Assembly (NCBI GenBank): GCA_945787485.1
Contig: CALZHV010000043.1
Span: 1 to 14,211 of the forward strand
Source of the DNA: an uncultured Lachnospiraceae bacterium
GTDB lineage: Bacteria > Bacillota > Clostridia > Lachnospirales > Lachnospiraceae
Direction: 5' to 3'
DNA: 14,211 bases
Below are positions 1 to 7,119 of this stretch, one piece after another (position 1 is the first letter of the stretch; each line of letters begins with the position of its first letter). The notes beneath the pieces were generated by a model. The model was given only the letters and a program-made list of their open reading frames with translations, searched no databases and was not told where the DNA came from. The translations under genes and the position numbers were made by a program.

Positions 1-1395
1 TGTGATGGTATTATTATAGCCGCAGATAAAAATGTTGATACAGCGAGATTTGATGGAAAACCTGTAATTTTGACAAAGGTTGCAGATGGTATACACAAGC
101 CCGAAGAGTTAATCCAAAGGATAATAGACGGAAAGGCTACGATTCATCATGAAGAAGGTGGCAAAAAAATTGAGCCACAGGAAAAGGCAGGAATCGGAAG
201 TCAGATTTACAAGCACCTTATGAATGGTGTTTCACATATGCTTCCTTTTGTTATTGGCGGAGGTATATTAATTGCACTTGCATTCCTTGTTGATACATTA
301 TTTGGATACGGTTCATCAGGTGGAGGAAATTTTGGTACATGTACACCTCTTTCAGCATTCTTCAAATATGTCGGTGGACTTGCGATGGGGCTTATGGTTC
401 CTGTACTTGCCGGTTATATAGCAGAATCTATAGCCGACAGGCCGGGTCTTGCAGTAGGATTTGCAGGAGGTATTTTAGCAACAAGCGGAAATGCAATAGC
501 ATCTGCAGCAGGTAGCTATGGACAATGGTTTGATGAAAGTGGAAACCTTATATTTGGAGGATTGCAGCAATTTATTGCAAAATTCGGATTTATGAACAAT
601 GGTGCTACCGTATCAGGATTCTTAGGTGGTATTGTAGTAGGTTTCCTTGCAGGATTTGTTGTTCTTGGACTTAGAAAGCTATGTGAAAAGCTTCCGGCAG
701 CGCTTGAAGGAATTAAACCTACACTTATATATCCTGTAGTTGGTATATTTGTAGTTGGTGTTTTAATGATATTCATTTTTAACCCATTGATAGGACTTGT
801 AAATACTGCCCTTAGTGACATGCTTACAGCTCTTGCAAATAAAAATCTTCTTATTTTGTTAGGACTTATTCTTGGAGGAATGATGGCAATTGATATGGGT
901 GGTCCAATAAATAAGGCAGCATATGTATATGGAACAATGGTTCTTTCAACAGCATCAGAGCTTATAGCTCAGGGAAGTTTACCAACAGATCCTGCTGTAC
1001 AGGCTTGTTATATATCAATGGCAGCAGTTATGGTTGGTGGTATGGTTCCACCGGTAGGTATTGCACTTGCATGTCTTATCTTCCCAAAGAAGTTTACAAA
1101 GGCAGAGAGAGCTTCAACAGTATCTAATTTCGTAATGGGTTGTGGTTTTATAACAGAAGGTGCAATTCCATTTGCAGCAGCTGATCCTGCACATGTAATT
1201 CCTTGTACGTTAGTAGGTGCAGGCGTTGCAGGTGCCCTTGCAGCAGCATTTAAATGTACACTTATGGCACCACATGGCGGTGTATTTGTATTCGCTACAG
1301 TAGGACATCCACTTCTTTACATTGTAGCATGGCTTGTAGGTTCAGCAGTTACATGTGTAATGCTTGGACTTCTCAAGAAAAAAGTTGCTGAATAA
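1..1395 (+). CDS. fruA: PTS fructose transporter subunit IIBC (5' partial)
   Basis: This is the membrane permease of a fructose-family phosphotransferase system, which imports the sugar and phosphorylates it. The reading frame is open from base 1, so the gene is cut by the window edge and 464 residues remain. The first ~35 residues are the end of a fructose-type IIB domain (AADKNV, ARFDGKP, VADGIHKPEEL); the phosphorylated IIB cysteine would lie upstream. A charged linker leads into the IIC domain at about residue 55, which has repeated hydrophobic segments and the Fru-family signatures GGPINKAAY, TEGAIPFAAADP (GAIP at 387-390) and MAPHGGVFV. A TTG at 70 is in frame but lies inside the IIB domain, so it is not the start. 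HPr follows 41 bp downstream. Whether a IIA domain is fused at the N-terminus cannot be seen. Fructose is the likely substrate by family; mannitol or related sugars are less likely. Confidence 0.93.
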   Translation, partial: CDGIIIAADKNVDTARFDGKPVILTKVADGIHKPEELIQRIIDGKATIHHEEGGKKIEPQEKAGIGSQIYKHLMNGVSHMLPFVIGGGILIALAFLVDTLFGYGSSGGGNFGTCTPLSAFFKYVGGLAMGLMVPVLAGYIAESIADRPGLAVGFAGGILATSGNAIASAAGSYGQWFDESGNLIFGGLQQFIAKFGFMNNGATVSGFLGGIVVGFLAGFVVLGLRKLCEKLPAALEGIKPTLIYPVVGIFVVGVLMIFIFNPLIGLVNTALSDMLTALANKNLLILLGLILGGMMAIDMGGPINKAAYVYGTMVLSTASELIAQGSLPTDPAVQACYISMAAVMVGGMVPPVGIALACLIFPKKFTKAERASTVSNFVMGCGFITEGAIPFAAADPAHVIPCTLVGAGVAGALAAAFKCTLMAPHGGVFVFATVGHPLLYIVAWLVGSAVTCVMLGLLKKKVAE

Positions 1396-1436
1396 TAAGT
1401 AACAAAAAATATAAATTAATCAGGAGGAAATTATTT

Positions 1437-1694
1437 ATGAAGGAATTTAAGTATGTTATTACAGATGCACAGGGTATTCATGCAAGACCGGCAGGTCTGC
1501 TTGTAAAGGAGGCAGCTAAGTTTGCCTCAACAATTAAGGTTGCAAAGGGTGAAAAAGAAGCAGATTTAAAGAGACTTCTTGCAGTTATGGGACTTGGCAT
1601 TAAGCAGGGCGAGGAAATAACAATTAAAATTGAAGGCGCTGATGAAGATAACGCTGCTGAAGCAATCGAGACATTCTTTAAAGAGAATTTATAA
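1437..1694 (+). CDS. ptsH: Phosphocarrier protein HPr, lacking regulatory Ser46
   Basis: HPr relays phosphate from enzyme I to the sugar-specific IIA domains in the cytoplasm. The protein has 85 residues, normal for HPr. The catalytic signature GIHARPAG gives His15 and Arg17. The expected Firmicute regulatory segment around Ser46 (KSIMGVMSLG in B. subtilis) reads KRLLAVMGLG, so position 46 is Arg and position 52 is Gly. HPr kinase/phosphorylase therefore has no Ser46 to modify, and CcpA co-repression through this copy is unlikely (inference from the family). An AGGAGGAAA ribosome binding site lies at 1422-1430. The gene sits between the fructose permease and ptsI, which suggests either the only HPr of the cell or a fructose-dedicated carrier comparable in role to enterobacterial FPr. 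A second HPr elsewhere in the genome would favour the latter. Confidence 0.96.
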   Translation: MKEFKYVITDAQGIHARPAGLLVKEAAKFASTIKVAKGEKEADLKRLLAVMGLGIKQGEEITIKIEGADEDNAAEAIETFFKENL

Positions 1695-1702
1695 TGTTTA
1701 AA

Positions 1703-1727
1703 TTGCCTCCTGTTAAACAGGAGGCAA
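1703..1727 (+). other. Perfect 11-bp hairpin between ptsH and ptsI
   Basis: Arms TTGCCTCCTGT (1703-1713) and ACAGGAGGCAA (1717-1727) are exact inverted complements around a 3-nt TAA loop. No T-run follows, so this is not a standard intrinsic terminator. The right arm hides an AGGAGG motif (1719-1724) only 3 nt before an in-frame ATG at 1728, while the better-placed ribosome binding site of ptsI (1737-1742) is left free. Possible roles are an mRNA 3'-end stabiliser for fruA-ptsH after processing, or a pause or attenuation element that lowers ptsI relative to ptsH. The role is inference. Confidence 0.75.
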
Positions 1728-1736
1728 ATGATTGGG

Positions 1737-1742
1737 AAGGAG
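1737..1742 (+). promoter_or_regulatory. Ribosome binding site that fixes the ptsI start
   Basis: AAGGAG lies 6 nt before the ATG at 1749. This spacing, and the match of the resulting N-terminus (MEVLNGKSVFGGIAIGK) to the usual enzyme I beginning, favour 1749 over the in-frame ATG at 1728, whose only upstream SD-like motif is 3 nt away and locked in a hairpin. Confidence 0.7.
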
Positions 1743-1748
1743 CTGCTT

Positions 1749-3371
1749 ATGGAAGTATTAAATGGCAAAAGTGTATTTGGTGGAATTGCAATAGGTAAAA
1801 TATCCATATATCGTAAAGGTGACGAACAGGTTAAACGCTATAAAATTGAAGATACTGCAGCTGAGCTTGCTAGATTTGAAGCTGCTAAAGAAACGGCAAA
1901 GGAGCAGCTCGGAAAACTGTATGAAAAAGCATTGGCTGAGGTTGGCGAAGTAAATGCAATGATTTTTGAAGTACATCAAATGATGCTGGATGATCTTGAT
2001 TATGTTGAAGCAATCCAAAATATTATTGAGACACAGCAGTTAAATGCAGAATATGCAGTTGCAACAACAGGAGATAGTTTTTCAGAAATGTTTGCAGCTA
2101 TGGACGACGATTACATGAAAGCAAGATCAGCAGATGTAAAGGACATTTCTAACAGGGTCATCTCTGTTTTACAGGGTAAAAACGATGCAGGTCTTACCAG
2201 TGACGAGCCTGTAATAGTCGTTGCGGACGATCTTGCACCGAGTGAGACAGTTCAAATGGACAAGTCAAAAGTGCTTGCATTTGTTACCAGACATGGCTCT
2301 ACAAATTCGCATACGGCAATTCTGGCAAGGACAATGAATATTCCTGCACTTATCGGATGTAATTACGATGATGATATGGATGGGAAAAATGCAATTGTAG
2401 ATGGATATAATGGTTTGTTTTACGTTGAGCCGGAACATAACATTGAAGAAGAATTTTTAAAAAAGAAGCAGGCTGATATTGACAAGAAGAGAATGCTTCA
2501 GGAATTAAAGGGTAAAGATAATATTACATTAGATGGTAAAAAGATTAACCTTTATGCAAATATTGGCGGAGTTAATGATGTTGGAGCTGTATTGCAAAAT
2601 GATGCCGGCGGAATAGGACTTTTCAGAAGTGAGTTTTTGTATCTTGGAGCGGACACATTTCCAACAGAGGAAGAACAATTTAATGCATACAAACAGGTGG
2701 CTGAAAGAATGGCGGGAAAAAAAGTCATTATAAGAACACTTGATATCGGTGCAGATAAACAGGTGGATTATTTCAATTTAGATAAAGAAGATAATCCTGC
2801 CATGGGTTACAGAGCTATAAGAATCTGTCTTGCACAGCCTGAAATATTTAAAACTCAGCTAAGAGCAATAATAAGAGCAAGCTATTATGGTACACTTTCA
2901 ATTATGTACCCAATGATTATATCGGTAGACGAAGTGAGACAGATAAAAGAAATTGTAAAAGAAGTTAAAAAAGAACTAGACGAGCAGGGTATTCCGTATG
3001 GTGAGGTCGAGCAGGGAATAATGATAGAAACCCCGGCTGCCGTTATGATTAGTGATTTGCTTGCTAAGGAGGTTGACTTCTTCAGTATAGGTACAAATGA
3101 CTTGACACAATATACACTTGCTATTGATCGTCAAAATCCGAAGCTTGACAATATTTATGATTCGCATCATGAAGCTGTTCTTAGAATGATAAAGATGGTT
3201 ATTGAAAACGGACATAAGGAAAATTGCTGGGTGGGAATATGTGGAGAACTTGCATCTGATACATCTTTGACGAAACAATTTATTCAGATGGGTCTGGATG
3301 AGTTGTCAGTATCTCCGACATTTATACTTAAGGTAAGAGAAACAATACGCTCAATAGACACAACAAAATAA
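1749..3371 (+). CDS. ptsI: PTS enzyme I (phosphoenolpyruvate-protein phosphotransferase)
   Basis: Enzyme I takes phosphate from phosphoenolpyruvate and passes it to HPr, starting every PTS cascade. From the ATG at 1749 the protein has 540 residues, a little under the usual ~570. The N-terminal HPr-binding and swivelling phosphohistidine domain covers about residues 1-225, with the active His188 in GSTNSHTAILAR. The C-terminal PEP-binding TIM barrel (about 250-540) has GIGLFRSEFL (Arg293), LDIGADK, NPAMGYRAIR, FSIGTNDLTQY, DRQNP and the conserved Cys498 in GICGELASD. All residues expected for catalysis are visible, so it should be active. It is the last gene of the PTS block and is separated from ptsH by a hairpin. 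The in-frame ATG at 1728 would add seven residues unlike the family. Confidence 0.96.
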   Translation: MEVLNGKSVFGGIAIGKISIYRKGDEQVKRYKIEDTAAELARFEAAKETAKEQLGKLYEKALAEVGEVNAMIFEVHQMMLDDLDYVEAIQNIIETQQLNAEYAVATTGDSFSEMFAAMDDDYMKARSADVKDISNRVISVLQGKNDAGLTSDEPVIVVADDLAPSETVQMDKSKVLAFVTRHGSTNSHTAILARTMNIPALIGCNYDDDMDGKNAIVDGYNGLFYVEPEHNIEEEFLKKKQADIDKKRMLQELKGKDNITLDGKKINLYANIGGVNDVGAVLQNDAGGIGLFRSEFLYLGADTFPTEEEQFNAYKQVAERMAGKKVIIRTLDIGADKQVDYFNLDKEDNPAMGYRAIRICLAQPEIFKTQLRAIIRASYYGTLSIMYPMIISVDEVRQIKEIVKEVKKELDEQGIPYGEVEQGIMIETPAAVMISDLLAKEVDFFSIGTNDLTQYTLAIDRQNPKLDNIYDSHHEAVLRMIKMVIENGHKENCWVGICGELASDTSLTKQFIQMGLDELSVSPTFILKVRETIRSIDTTK

Positions 3372-3372
3372 A

Positions 3373-3463
3373 AAGAAATAAAAAATTACAAAAGAAATAC
3401 AAATATAAAACACAAATAAGAAATAAAAAAATTACAAAAGAAATTAAAAAAGAAACATAAAAT
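3373..3463 (+). repeat. A-rich imperfect tandem repeat, 45/46-bp unit
   Basis: Two consecutive units (3373-3417 and 3418-3463) start with nearly the same block: a 26-bp block in the first and the same block with one extra A in the second (shared core ATTACAAAAGAAAT). Their second halves are looser copies. A third copy begins at 3464 and merges into the terminator's left arm. The + strand is almost free of T and C, so the RNA would be A-rich and unstructured. The tract fills the space between the ptsI stop and the terminator. No gene is present. Confidence 0.7.
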
Positions 3464-3472
3464 AAGAAATAT

Positions 3473-3521
3473 AAAAAGAGTCTGCATATATATGTCATTT
3501 ATTTGACTGCAGATTCTTTTT
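3473..3521 (+). terminator. Rho-independent terminator after ptsI
   Basis: Left arm AAAAAGAGTCTGCA (3473-3486) pairs with TGCAGATTCTTTTT (3508-3521), 14 pairs including one G-U. The 21-nt loop contains a further GTCA/TGAC pairing. The right arm ends in five Ts and the left arm begins with five As, so it may work in both directions. It ends the fruA-ptsH-ptsI transcript. Confidence 0.85.
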
Positions 3522-3528
3522 ATGTTAC

Positions 3529-3589
3529 TTGATAAAATTTTGTAAACAGTATACAATTTTTATATCGTTGGAAATTATACAAATTGTAT
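3529..3589 (+). promoter_or_regulatory. Candidate promoter and operator region before the NusG_II gene
   Basis: TTGATA (3529-3534) and TATACA (3550-3555) could be -35 and -10 elements, but their spacing of 15 is short. The near-palindrome TGTAAACAGTATACA (3541-3555, one mismatch about its centre) overlaps the would-be -10, and a perfect 13-bp palindrome ATACAAATTGTAT lies at 3577-3589. ATACAATTT at 3551-3559 also pairs with AAATTGTAT at 3581-3589. This is the kind of layout used by repressors; no regulator can be named. The 3522-3646 gap otherwise shows only AT-rich sequence and the ribosome binding site AAAGGA at 3632-3637. Confidence 0.35.
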
Positions 3590-3646
3590 TAAGTGAGTAA
3601 AAGCTTATTAATAGTGACAAAATAATAAGTAAAAGGATTTAAAATA

Positions 3647-4153
3647 TTGAGCAATAAAAGTAATAATATAAATAAAAATAACAAGACAAAAAAAGTTGAA
3701 AAAATAATAGAAAATGCAAAAACAGAATCAGAAGATGCAAAAACAGCAGGAATAACGTCGGAAACAATAAAAACATCAGATACAAAAAGAGAAGCAAAAA
3801 ATAAAGCACAGGAAAAAGTAATATCCATAAGAGATTTTATTTTAATATTGTCAGTTATAATAGCTGCATCTATATGTTTGCTATTTATGAAAATGAATTC
3901 GGAAAATGGCAGAAAAGTTAAGGTTATGGCAGACGGTAAAGTGGTCCACGAGATGTCTGTTGCTGTAGACGAAGAATATATCGTTATTCAAGATGACAAA
4001 ACGAATACTGTAATTGTGGAAAATGGTAAAGTAAGAGTTGAGGATGCAAGCTGTCCTGATAAAATATGTGAAAAACACATACCTATTTCAATGAATGGTG
4101 AGACAATCATTTGTCTGCCTAATAAAGTGGTTGTGGAGGTGTGCGATGAGTAA
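3647..4153 (+). CDS. Membrane-anchored NusG domain II-containing protein
   Basis: The 168-residue protein has a Lys/Asn/Thr-rich hydrophilic N-terminus (1-57), one transmembrane segment (about 62-83) and a C-terminal NusG domain II-like beta domain (about 88-166). The family signature reads ASCPDKICEK...CLPNKVVVEV, with Cys136, Cys141 and Cys156; another Cys is at 166. By topology the domain should lie outside the cytoplasm. The start is a TTG at 3647 with AAAGGA 9 nt upstream; no closer ATG fits. The next gene begins inside its stop region (ATG at 4146 within GATGAGTAA), so the two are translationally coupled. The family has no settled biochemical role, but NusG_II/Gx pairs occur in flavin-based extracellular electron transfer loci (the EetA/EetB type, from memory). 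The long charged N-terminus may be an addition to the family core. Family assignment is firm; function is unknown. Confidence 0.85.
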   Translation: MSNKSNNINKNNKTKKVEKIIENAKTESEDAKTAGITSETIKTSDTKREAKNKAQEKVISIRDFILILSVIIAASICLLFMKMNSENGRKVKVMADGKVVHEMSVAVDEEYIVIQDDKTNTVIVENGKVRVEDASCPDKICEKHIPISMNGETIICLPNKVVVEVCDE

Positions 4154-4652
4154 ACCAAAGCAGCAAATGAGCAATAAGCAAATTGCAATATGCGGTGTTT
4201 TGCTTGCATTAGCAATAATTTTATCATATTTGGAAAGCCTTATTCCCATAAATGTAATTGTCCCGGGTATAAAGGTTGGAATTGCAAATATTGTCACAAT
4301 TATTGCACTAAAAAAAATCGGACTTAAGGAGGCAATAATAATAAGCGTTGGAAGAATAATTGTCTCAGGTATTTTATTTGGAAATGTAACAACAATTATA
4401 TATAGTCTTGTCGGTGCAGCACTTAGCATGCTTGTCATGTACCTTGTAGCTAAGCTTAAGTTTTTTACGACTACGGGTGTAAGTATATGTGGTGCAATCG
4501 CTCATAATGTTGGGCAGATAATAGTAGCGGTTTTAGTATTCCAAAACATACATATTGCATATTATTTGATCGTTTTGGTGATGGCAGGAACTATATTTGG
4601 TACAATAATAGGTATAATTGCAGGGCTTATCATTAGAAGAATAAAGCTTTAA
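4146..4652 (+). CDS. Gx transporter family membrane protein (Hpre_diP_synt_I family)
   Basis: This 168-residue, highly hydrophobic protein has about five membrane segments. The family signature near the N-terminus, VPGIKVGIANIVTIIAL, corresponds to the LPGIKLGLANI type of the Gx/heptaprenyl diphosphate synthase component I family, which resembles ECF transporter substrate-binding subunits. The old synthase name is probably misleading for this group. The start at 4146 is supported by GGAGG (4135-4139) 6 nt upstream and by an 8-bp overlap with the preceding gene. A longer reading from 4095 would add 17 residues that are unlike a membrane-protein start and overlap the conserved C-terminus of the neighbour. 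The ROK gene starts 18 bp downstream. Substrate unknown; proximity to Rnf makes a redox or flavin-related role conceivable (inference). Confidence 0.85.
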   Translation: MSKPKQQMSNKQIAICGVLLALAIILSYLESLIPINVIVPGIKVGIANIVTIIALKKIGLKEAIIISVGRIIVSGILFGNVTTIIYSLVGAALSMLVMYLVAKLKFFTTTGVSICGAIAHNVGQIIVAVLVFQNIHIAYYLIVLVMAGTIFGTIIGIIAGLIIRRIKL

Positions 4653-4670
4653 CAAAGGAGGGCAAAAACA

Positions 4671-5627
4671 ATGTTGTTAGTTTTTGATGTTGGCGGAACA
4701 TTCATAAAATATGCATGGATGACCCGAGAAGGAGAAATTCTAGAAAAAAATAAAATAAAAACAATTATTGAGCCGGATACAACACCGGAAGATTTTGTGG
4801 AAGAGATATACAAGATTTATTGTGTGTATAAACAAAAAGAAACACCTGAAGGCATTGCAATTTCGCTTCCGGGACAAATAGACGTGGAAAATGGAATTGT
4901 ATATGGTGGTGGCGCTTTAAAATATCTTGATGAAGTGCATCTTGGACAGATGATTTCCGATAAATGTGATGGAATAAAAGTTGCCCTTGAAAACGACGGA
5001 AAATGTGCTGCACTTGCAGAAATATGGAAAGGTAATGCAAAGGATGTTAATGATGCCTGCGTTATAATAATCGGAACAGGAATCGGTGGAGGAATTATCG
5101 TTGACAGAAAGGTTCATCACGGAAGTAGACTTATTGCCGGAGAATTATCATTTTTGCTTGAAAATATTAAAAGGACAGAAGTGGATGATATTTATCCTAT
5201 AGAGGATACAAAATCAGTTACGGAAATTTTTGATTCTTTCCCATACATAGCATCAAGTACATGTACAGCGGCCAATCTCACTCATAGATATGCTCTTGCA
5301 AAAGGAGTATCTGACAAAGAGGTTAGCGGAGAGCTGATATATGAAAGAGCGGGCGAAGGAGAGGAGCTTGCAATTGAAATGCTTGAGGATACATATTTTC
5401 ACATTGCAAAAATGTGTATTAATCTATACGTTGTTCTCAATCCTGAAATAATATTGATAGGCGGCGGAATTAGTGCTGCACCGGGTTTCATTGATGGAGT
5501 AATAAGATATGTTGAAAAGTTAAAGACTATTACAAAGATTTATGAGGGAGTTAAAGTACAAGGATGTAAATATTTAAACGATTCAAACCTGCTTGGAGCT
5601 GTCTTTAATTACATTCAAAATGAATAA
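4671..5627 (+). CDS. ROK family sugar kinase, probably beta-glucoside or hexose kinase
   Basis: ROK kinases phosphorylate sugars at O6 with ATP in the cytoplasm. The 318-residue length fits the kinase branch, since the DNA-binding N-terminus of ROK repressors is absent. Visible motifs are the first phosphate loop DVGGTFIKYA (6-15), catalytic Asp109 in ENDGKCAALAE, the second phosphate loop IGTGIGGG (134-141) and a late glycine motif LIGGGIS (262-268). The typical AGEIGH histidine is replaced (AGELSF) and the zinc motif CxCGx is missing, so this is a zinc-less ROK and not a standard glucokinase. An excellent ribosome binding site (AAAGGAGGG) precedes the ATG. The GH1 gene follows 33 bp later. 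Together they suggest a BglK-like kinase that phosphorylates a beta-glucoside such as cellobiose before cleavage. The exact substrate is inference. Confidence 0.82.
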   Translation: MLLVFDVGGTFIKYAWMTREGEILEKNKIKTIIEPDTTPEDFVEEIYKIYCVYKQKETPEGIAISLPGQIDVENGIVYGGGALKYLDEVHLGQMISDKCDGIKVALENDGKCAALAEIWKGNAKDVNDACVIIIGTGIGGGIIVDRKVHHGSRLIAGELSFLLENIKRTEVDDIYPIEDTKSVTEIFDSFPYIASSTCTAANLTHRYALAKGVSDKEVSGELIYERAGEGEELAIEMLEDTYFHIAKMCINLYVVLNPEIILIGGGISAAPGFIDGVIRYVEKLKTITKIYEGVKVQGCKYLNDSNLLGAVFNYIQNE

Positions 5628-5660
5628 TAACATTACAAATTATAGTAGGAGGAATAGCAG

Positions 5661-7070
5661 ATGATTATCAAAAAGAATAAACAATTGCCAAAGGACTTTT
5701 TGTGGGGAGCATCAACTTCCGCATATCAGGTTGAAGGTGCAAATTTGACACATGGAAAAGGTCCCAGTACACAGGATGTAAAGACTGTTCCGGAAGGAAC
5801 AAGCGAGCTCGACGTATGTGCGGATTTTTATCATCGATATAAGGAAGATATTGCACTTATGGCTGAAATGGGTTTTAAAACATTCAGATTTTCGGTTGCA
5901 TGGACCAGAATACTTCCTGAAGGAGCAGGAGAAATTAATCAGGAAGGTATAGATTTTTATAATAATGTAATTGACGAATGTCTTAAATACGGAATTGAAC
6001 CGCTTGTCACAATGTTCCATTTTGATATGCCTGCCGCATTAGACAAAAAAGGTGGCTGGTCAAGAAGAGAAAGCGTTGAAGAATTCGTGAATTTTGCAAA
6101 AATATTATTTGAAAATTATGGTGACAGGGTTAAATACTGGCTTACAATAAATGAGCAGAATATGCTTACATTGGTTGGTGAATTAATCGGGACATGTGAC
6201 CTTACAGGTGTAGAGAATAAATATAAAAAATTATACCAGGAAAATCATCATATGCTTCTTGCACAGGCGAAAGTAATGAAGCTGTGTCATGAAATGATAC
6301 CAGGGGCTAAAATTGGACCTGCTCCAAATATTTCATTAGTTTATCCTGCAAGCTGCAAGCCGGAAGATGTACTTGCAGCCCAGAACTTTAATGCAATCAG
6401 AAACTGGTTATATCTCGACATGGCTGTATATGGAAGATATAACAATCTTGTGTGGAAATTCCTTGAGGAGCATGATGCCATTCCTGAAATACAGGATGGG
6501 GACATGGATATAATGAAGCAGGCTAATCCGGACTTTATAGGCTTTAATTACTATAATACATCTACTGTGGAATGGGATGACGGAACAAGCATAGCAGGCT
6601 CAGGTGATCAGCAAAGTGGTGGTACCGAGCCGGGAGTATATAAATGTTATGTAAACCCAAACCTTTTAAGAACTGAGTTTGGATGGGAAATTGATCCTGC
6701 AGGATTTAGGGCAACAATGAGAGAAATATATGAGAGATATCATTTGCCTATGATTGTAACGGAAAATGGACTTGGCGCATATGACAAGCTCACAGAAGAT
6801 GGAAAAATTCATGATGACTACCGTATTGAATATTTGAGACGACATATTGAGCAGATAAAAATTGCAGTATCAGAAGGTGTTGAAATGATGGGATATTGCC
6901 CATGGTCAGCAATTGACTTGGTTTCAACTCATGAAGGTGTTGTTAAACGATATGGATTTATTTATGTAAACCGTGACGAATTTGATTTGAAGGATATGGC
7001 ACGTTACAGGAAAGATTCATTCTATTGGTATAAAAAGGTAATTGAGACAAACGGTGAAGACTTGTCTTAG
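5661..7070 (+). CDS. Glycoside hydrolase family 1, 6-phospho-beta-glucosidase type
   Basis: The enzyme cleaves 6-phospho-beta-glucosides (such as cellobiose 6-phosphate) in the cytoplasm. The 469-residue length is normal for GH1. Near the N-terminus is the family signature FLWGASTSAYQVEGA (13-27). The acid/base is Glu165 in TINEQN and the nucleophile is Glu368 in IVTENGLG. Ser422, Lys429 and Tyr431 in DLVSTHEGVVKRYGF have the spacing of the phosphate-binding Ser-Lys-Tyr of 6-phospho-glycosidases, where plain beta-glucosidases carry Glu instead of Ser. There is no signal peptide. A TAGGAGG ribosome binding site precedes the ATG. No beta-glucoside PTS permease is in the window, so the phosphorylated substrate probably comes from the adjacent ROK kinase or from a PTS encoded elsewhere. 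The opposite specificity (6-phospho-beta-galactosidase) is less likely but not excluded. Confidence 0.9.
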   Translation: MIIKKNKQLPKDFLWGASTSAYQVEGANLTHGKGPSTQDVKTVPEGTSELDVCADFYHRYKEDIALMAEMGFKTFRFSVAWTRILPEGAGEINQEGIDFYNNVIDECLKYGIEPLVTMFHFDMPAALDKKGGWSRRESVEEFVNFAKILFENYGDRVKYWLTINEQNMLTLVGELIGTCDLTGVENKYKKLYQENHHMLLAQAKVMKLCHEMIPGAKIGPAPNISLVYPASCKPEDVLAAQNFNAIRNWLYLDMAVYGRYNNLVWKFLEEHDAIPEIQDGDMDIMKQANPDFIGFNYYNTSTVEWDDGTSIAGSGDQQSGGTEPGVYKCYVNPNLLRTEFGWEIDPAGFRATMREIYERYHLPMIVTENGLGAYDKLTEDGKIHDDYRIEYLRRHIEQIKIAVSEGVEMMGYCPWSAIDLVSTHEGVVKRYGFIYVNRDEFDLKDMARYRKDSFYWYKKVIETNGEDLS

Positions 7071-7119
7071 TATATTCATTAATTAACAAAAAATACTAAG
7101 TTTTTTAGGAATAAGTTTA

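Noticed and set aside
70..1395. Reading the first gene as a 441-residue protein from the TTG at 70
   Set aside because: The frame is open to base 1 and the residues before the TTG are clear IIB-domain sequence (AADKNV, ARFDGKP), so the gene is truncated by the window and not started at 70.
1728..1748. ATG at 1728 as the ptsI start
   Set aside because: Its SD-like motif is only 3 nt away and inside a hairpin. ATG 1749 has AAGGAG at 6 nt and gives the normal enzyme I N-terminus.
4095..4145. N-terminal extension of the Gx gene from 4095
   Set aside because: It overlaps the conserved end of the NusG_II domain in another frame, and ATG 4146 has a well-spaced GGAGG.
7072..7089. Rex (NADH-sensing) operator upstream of rnf
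   Set aside because: The right half TTAACAA is perfect, but the left half matches only 4 of 7 positions, and the site is about 30 bp upstream of the candidate -35. Half-sites like this are expected by chance in AT-rich DNA.
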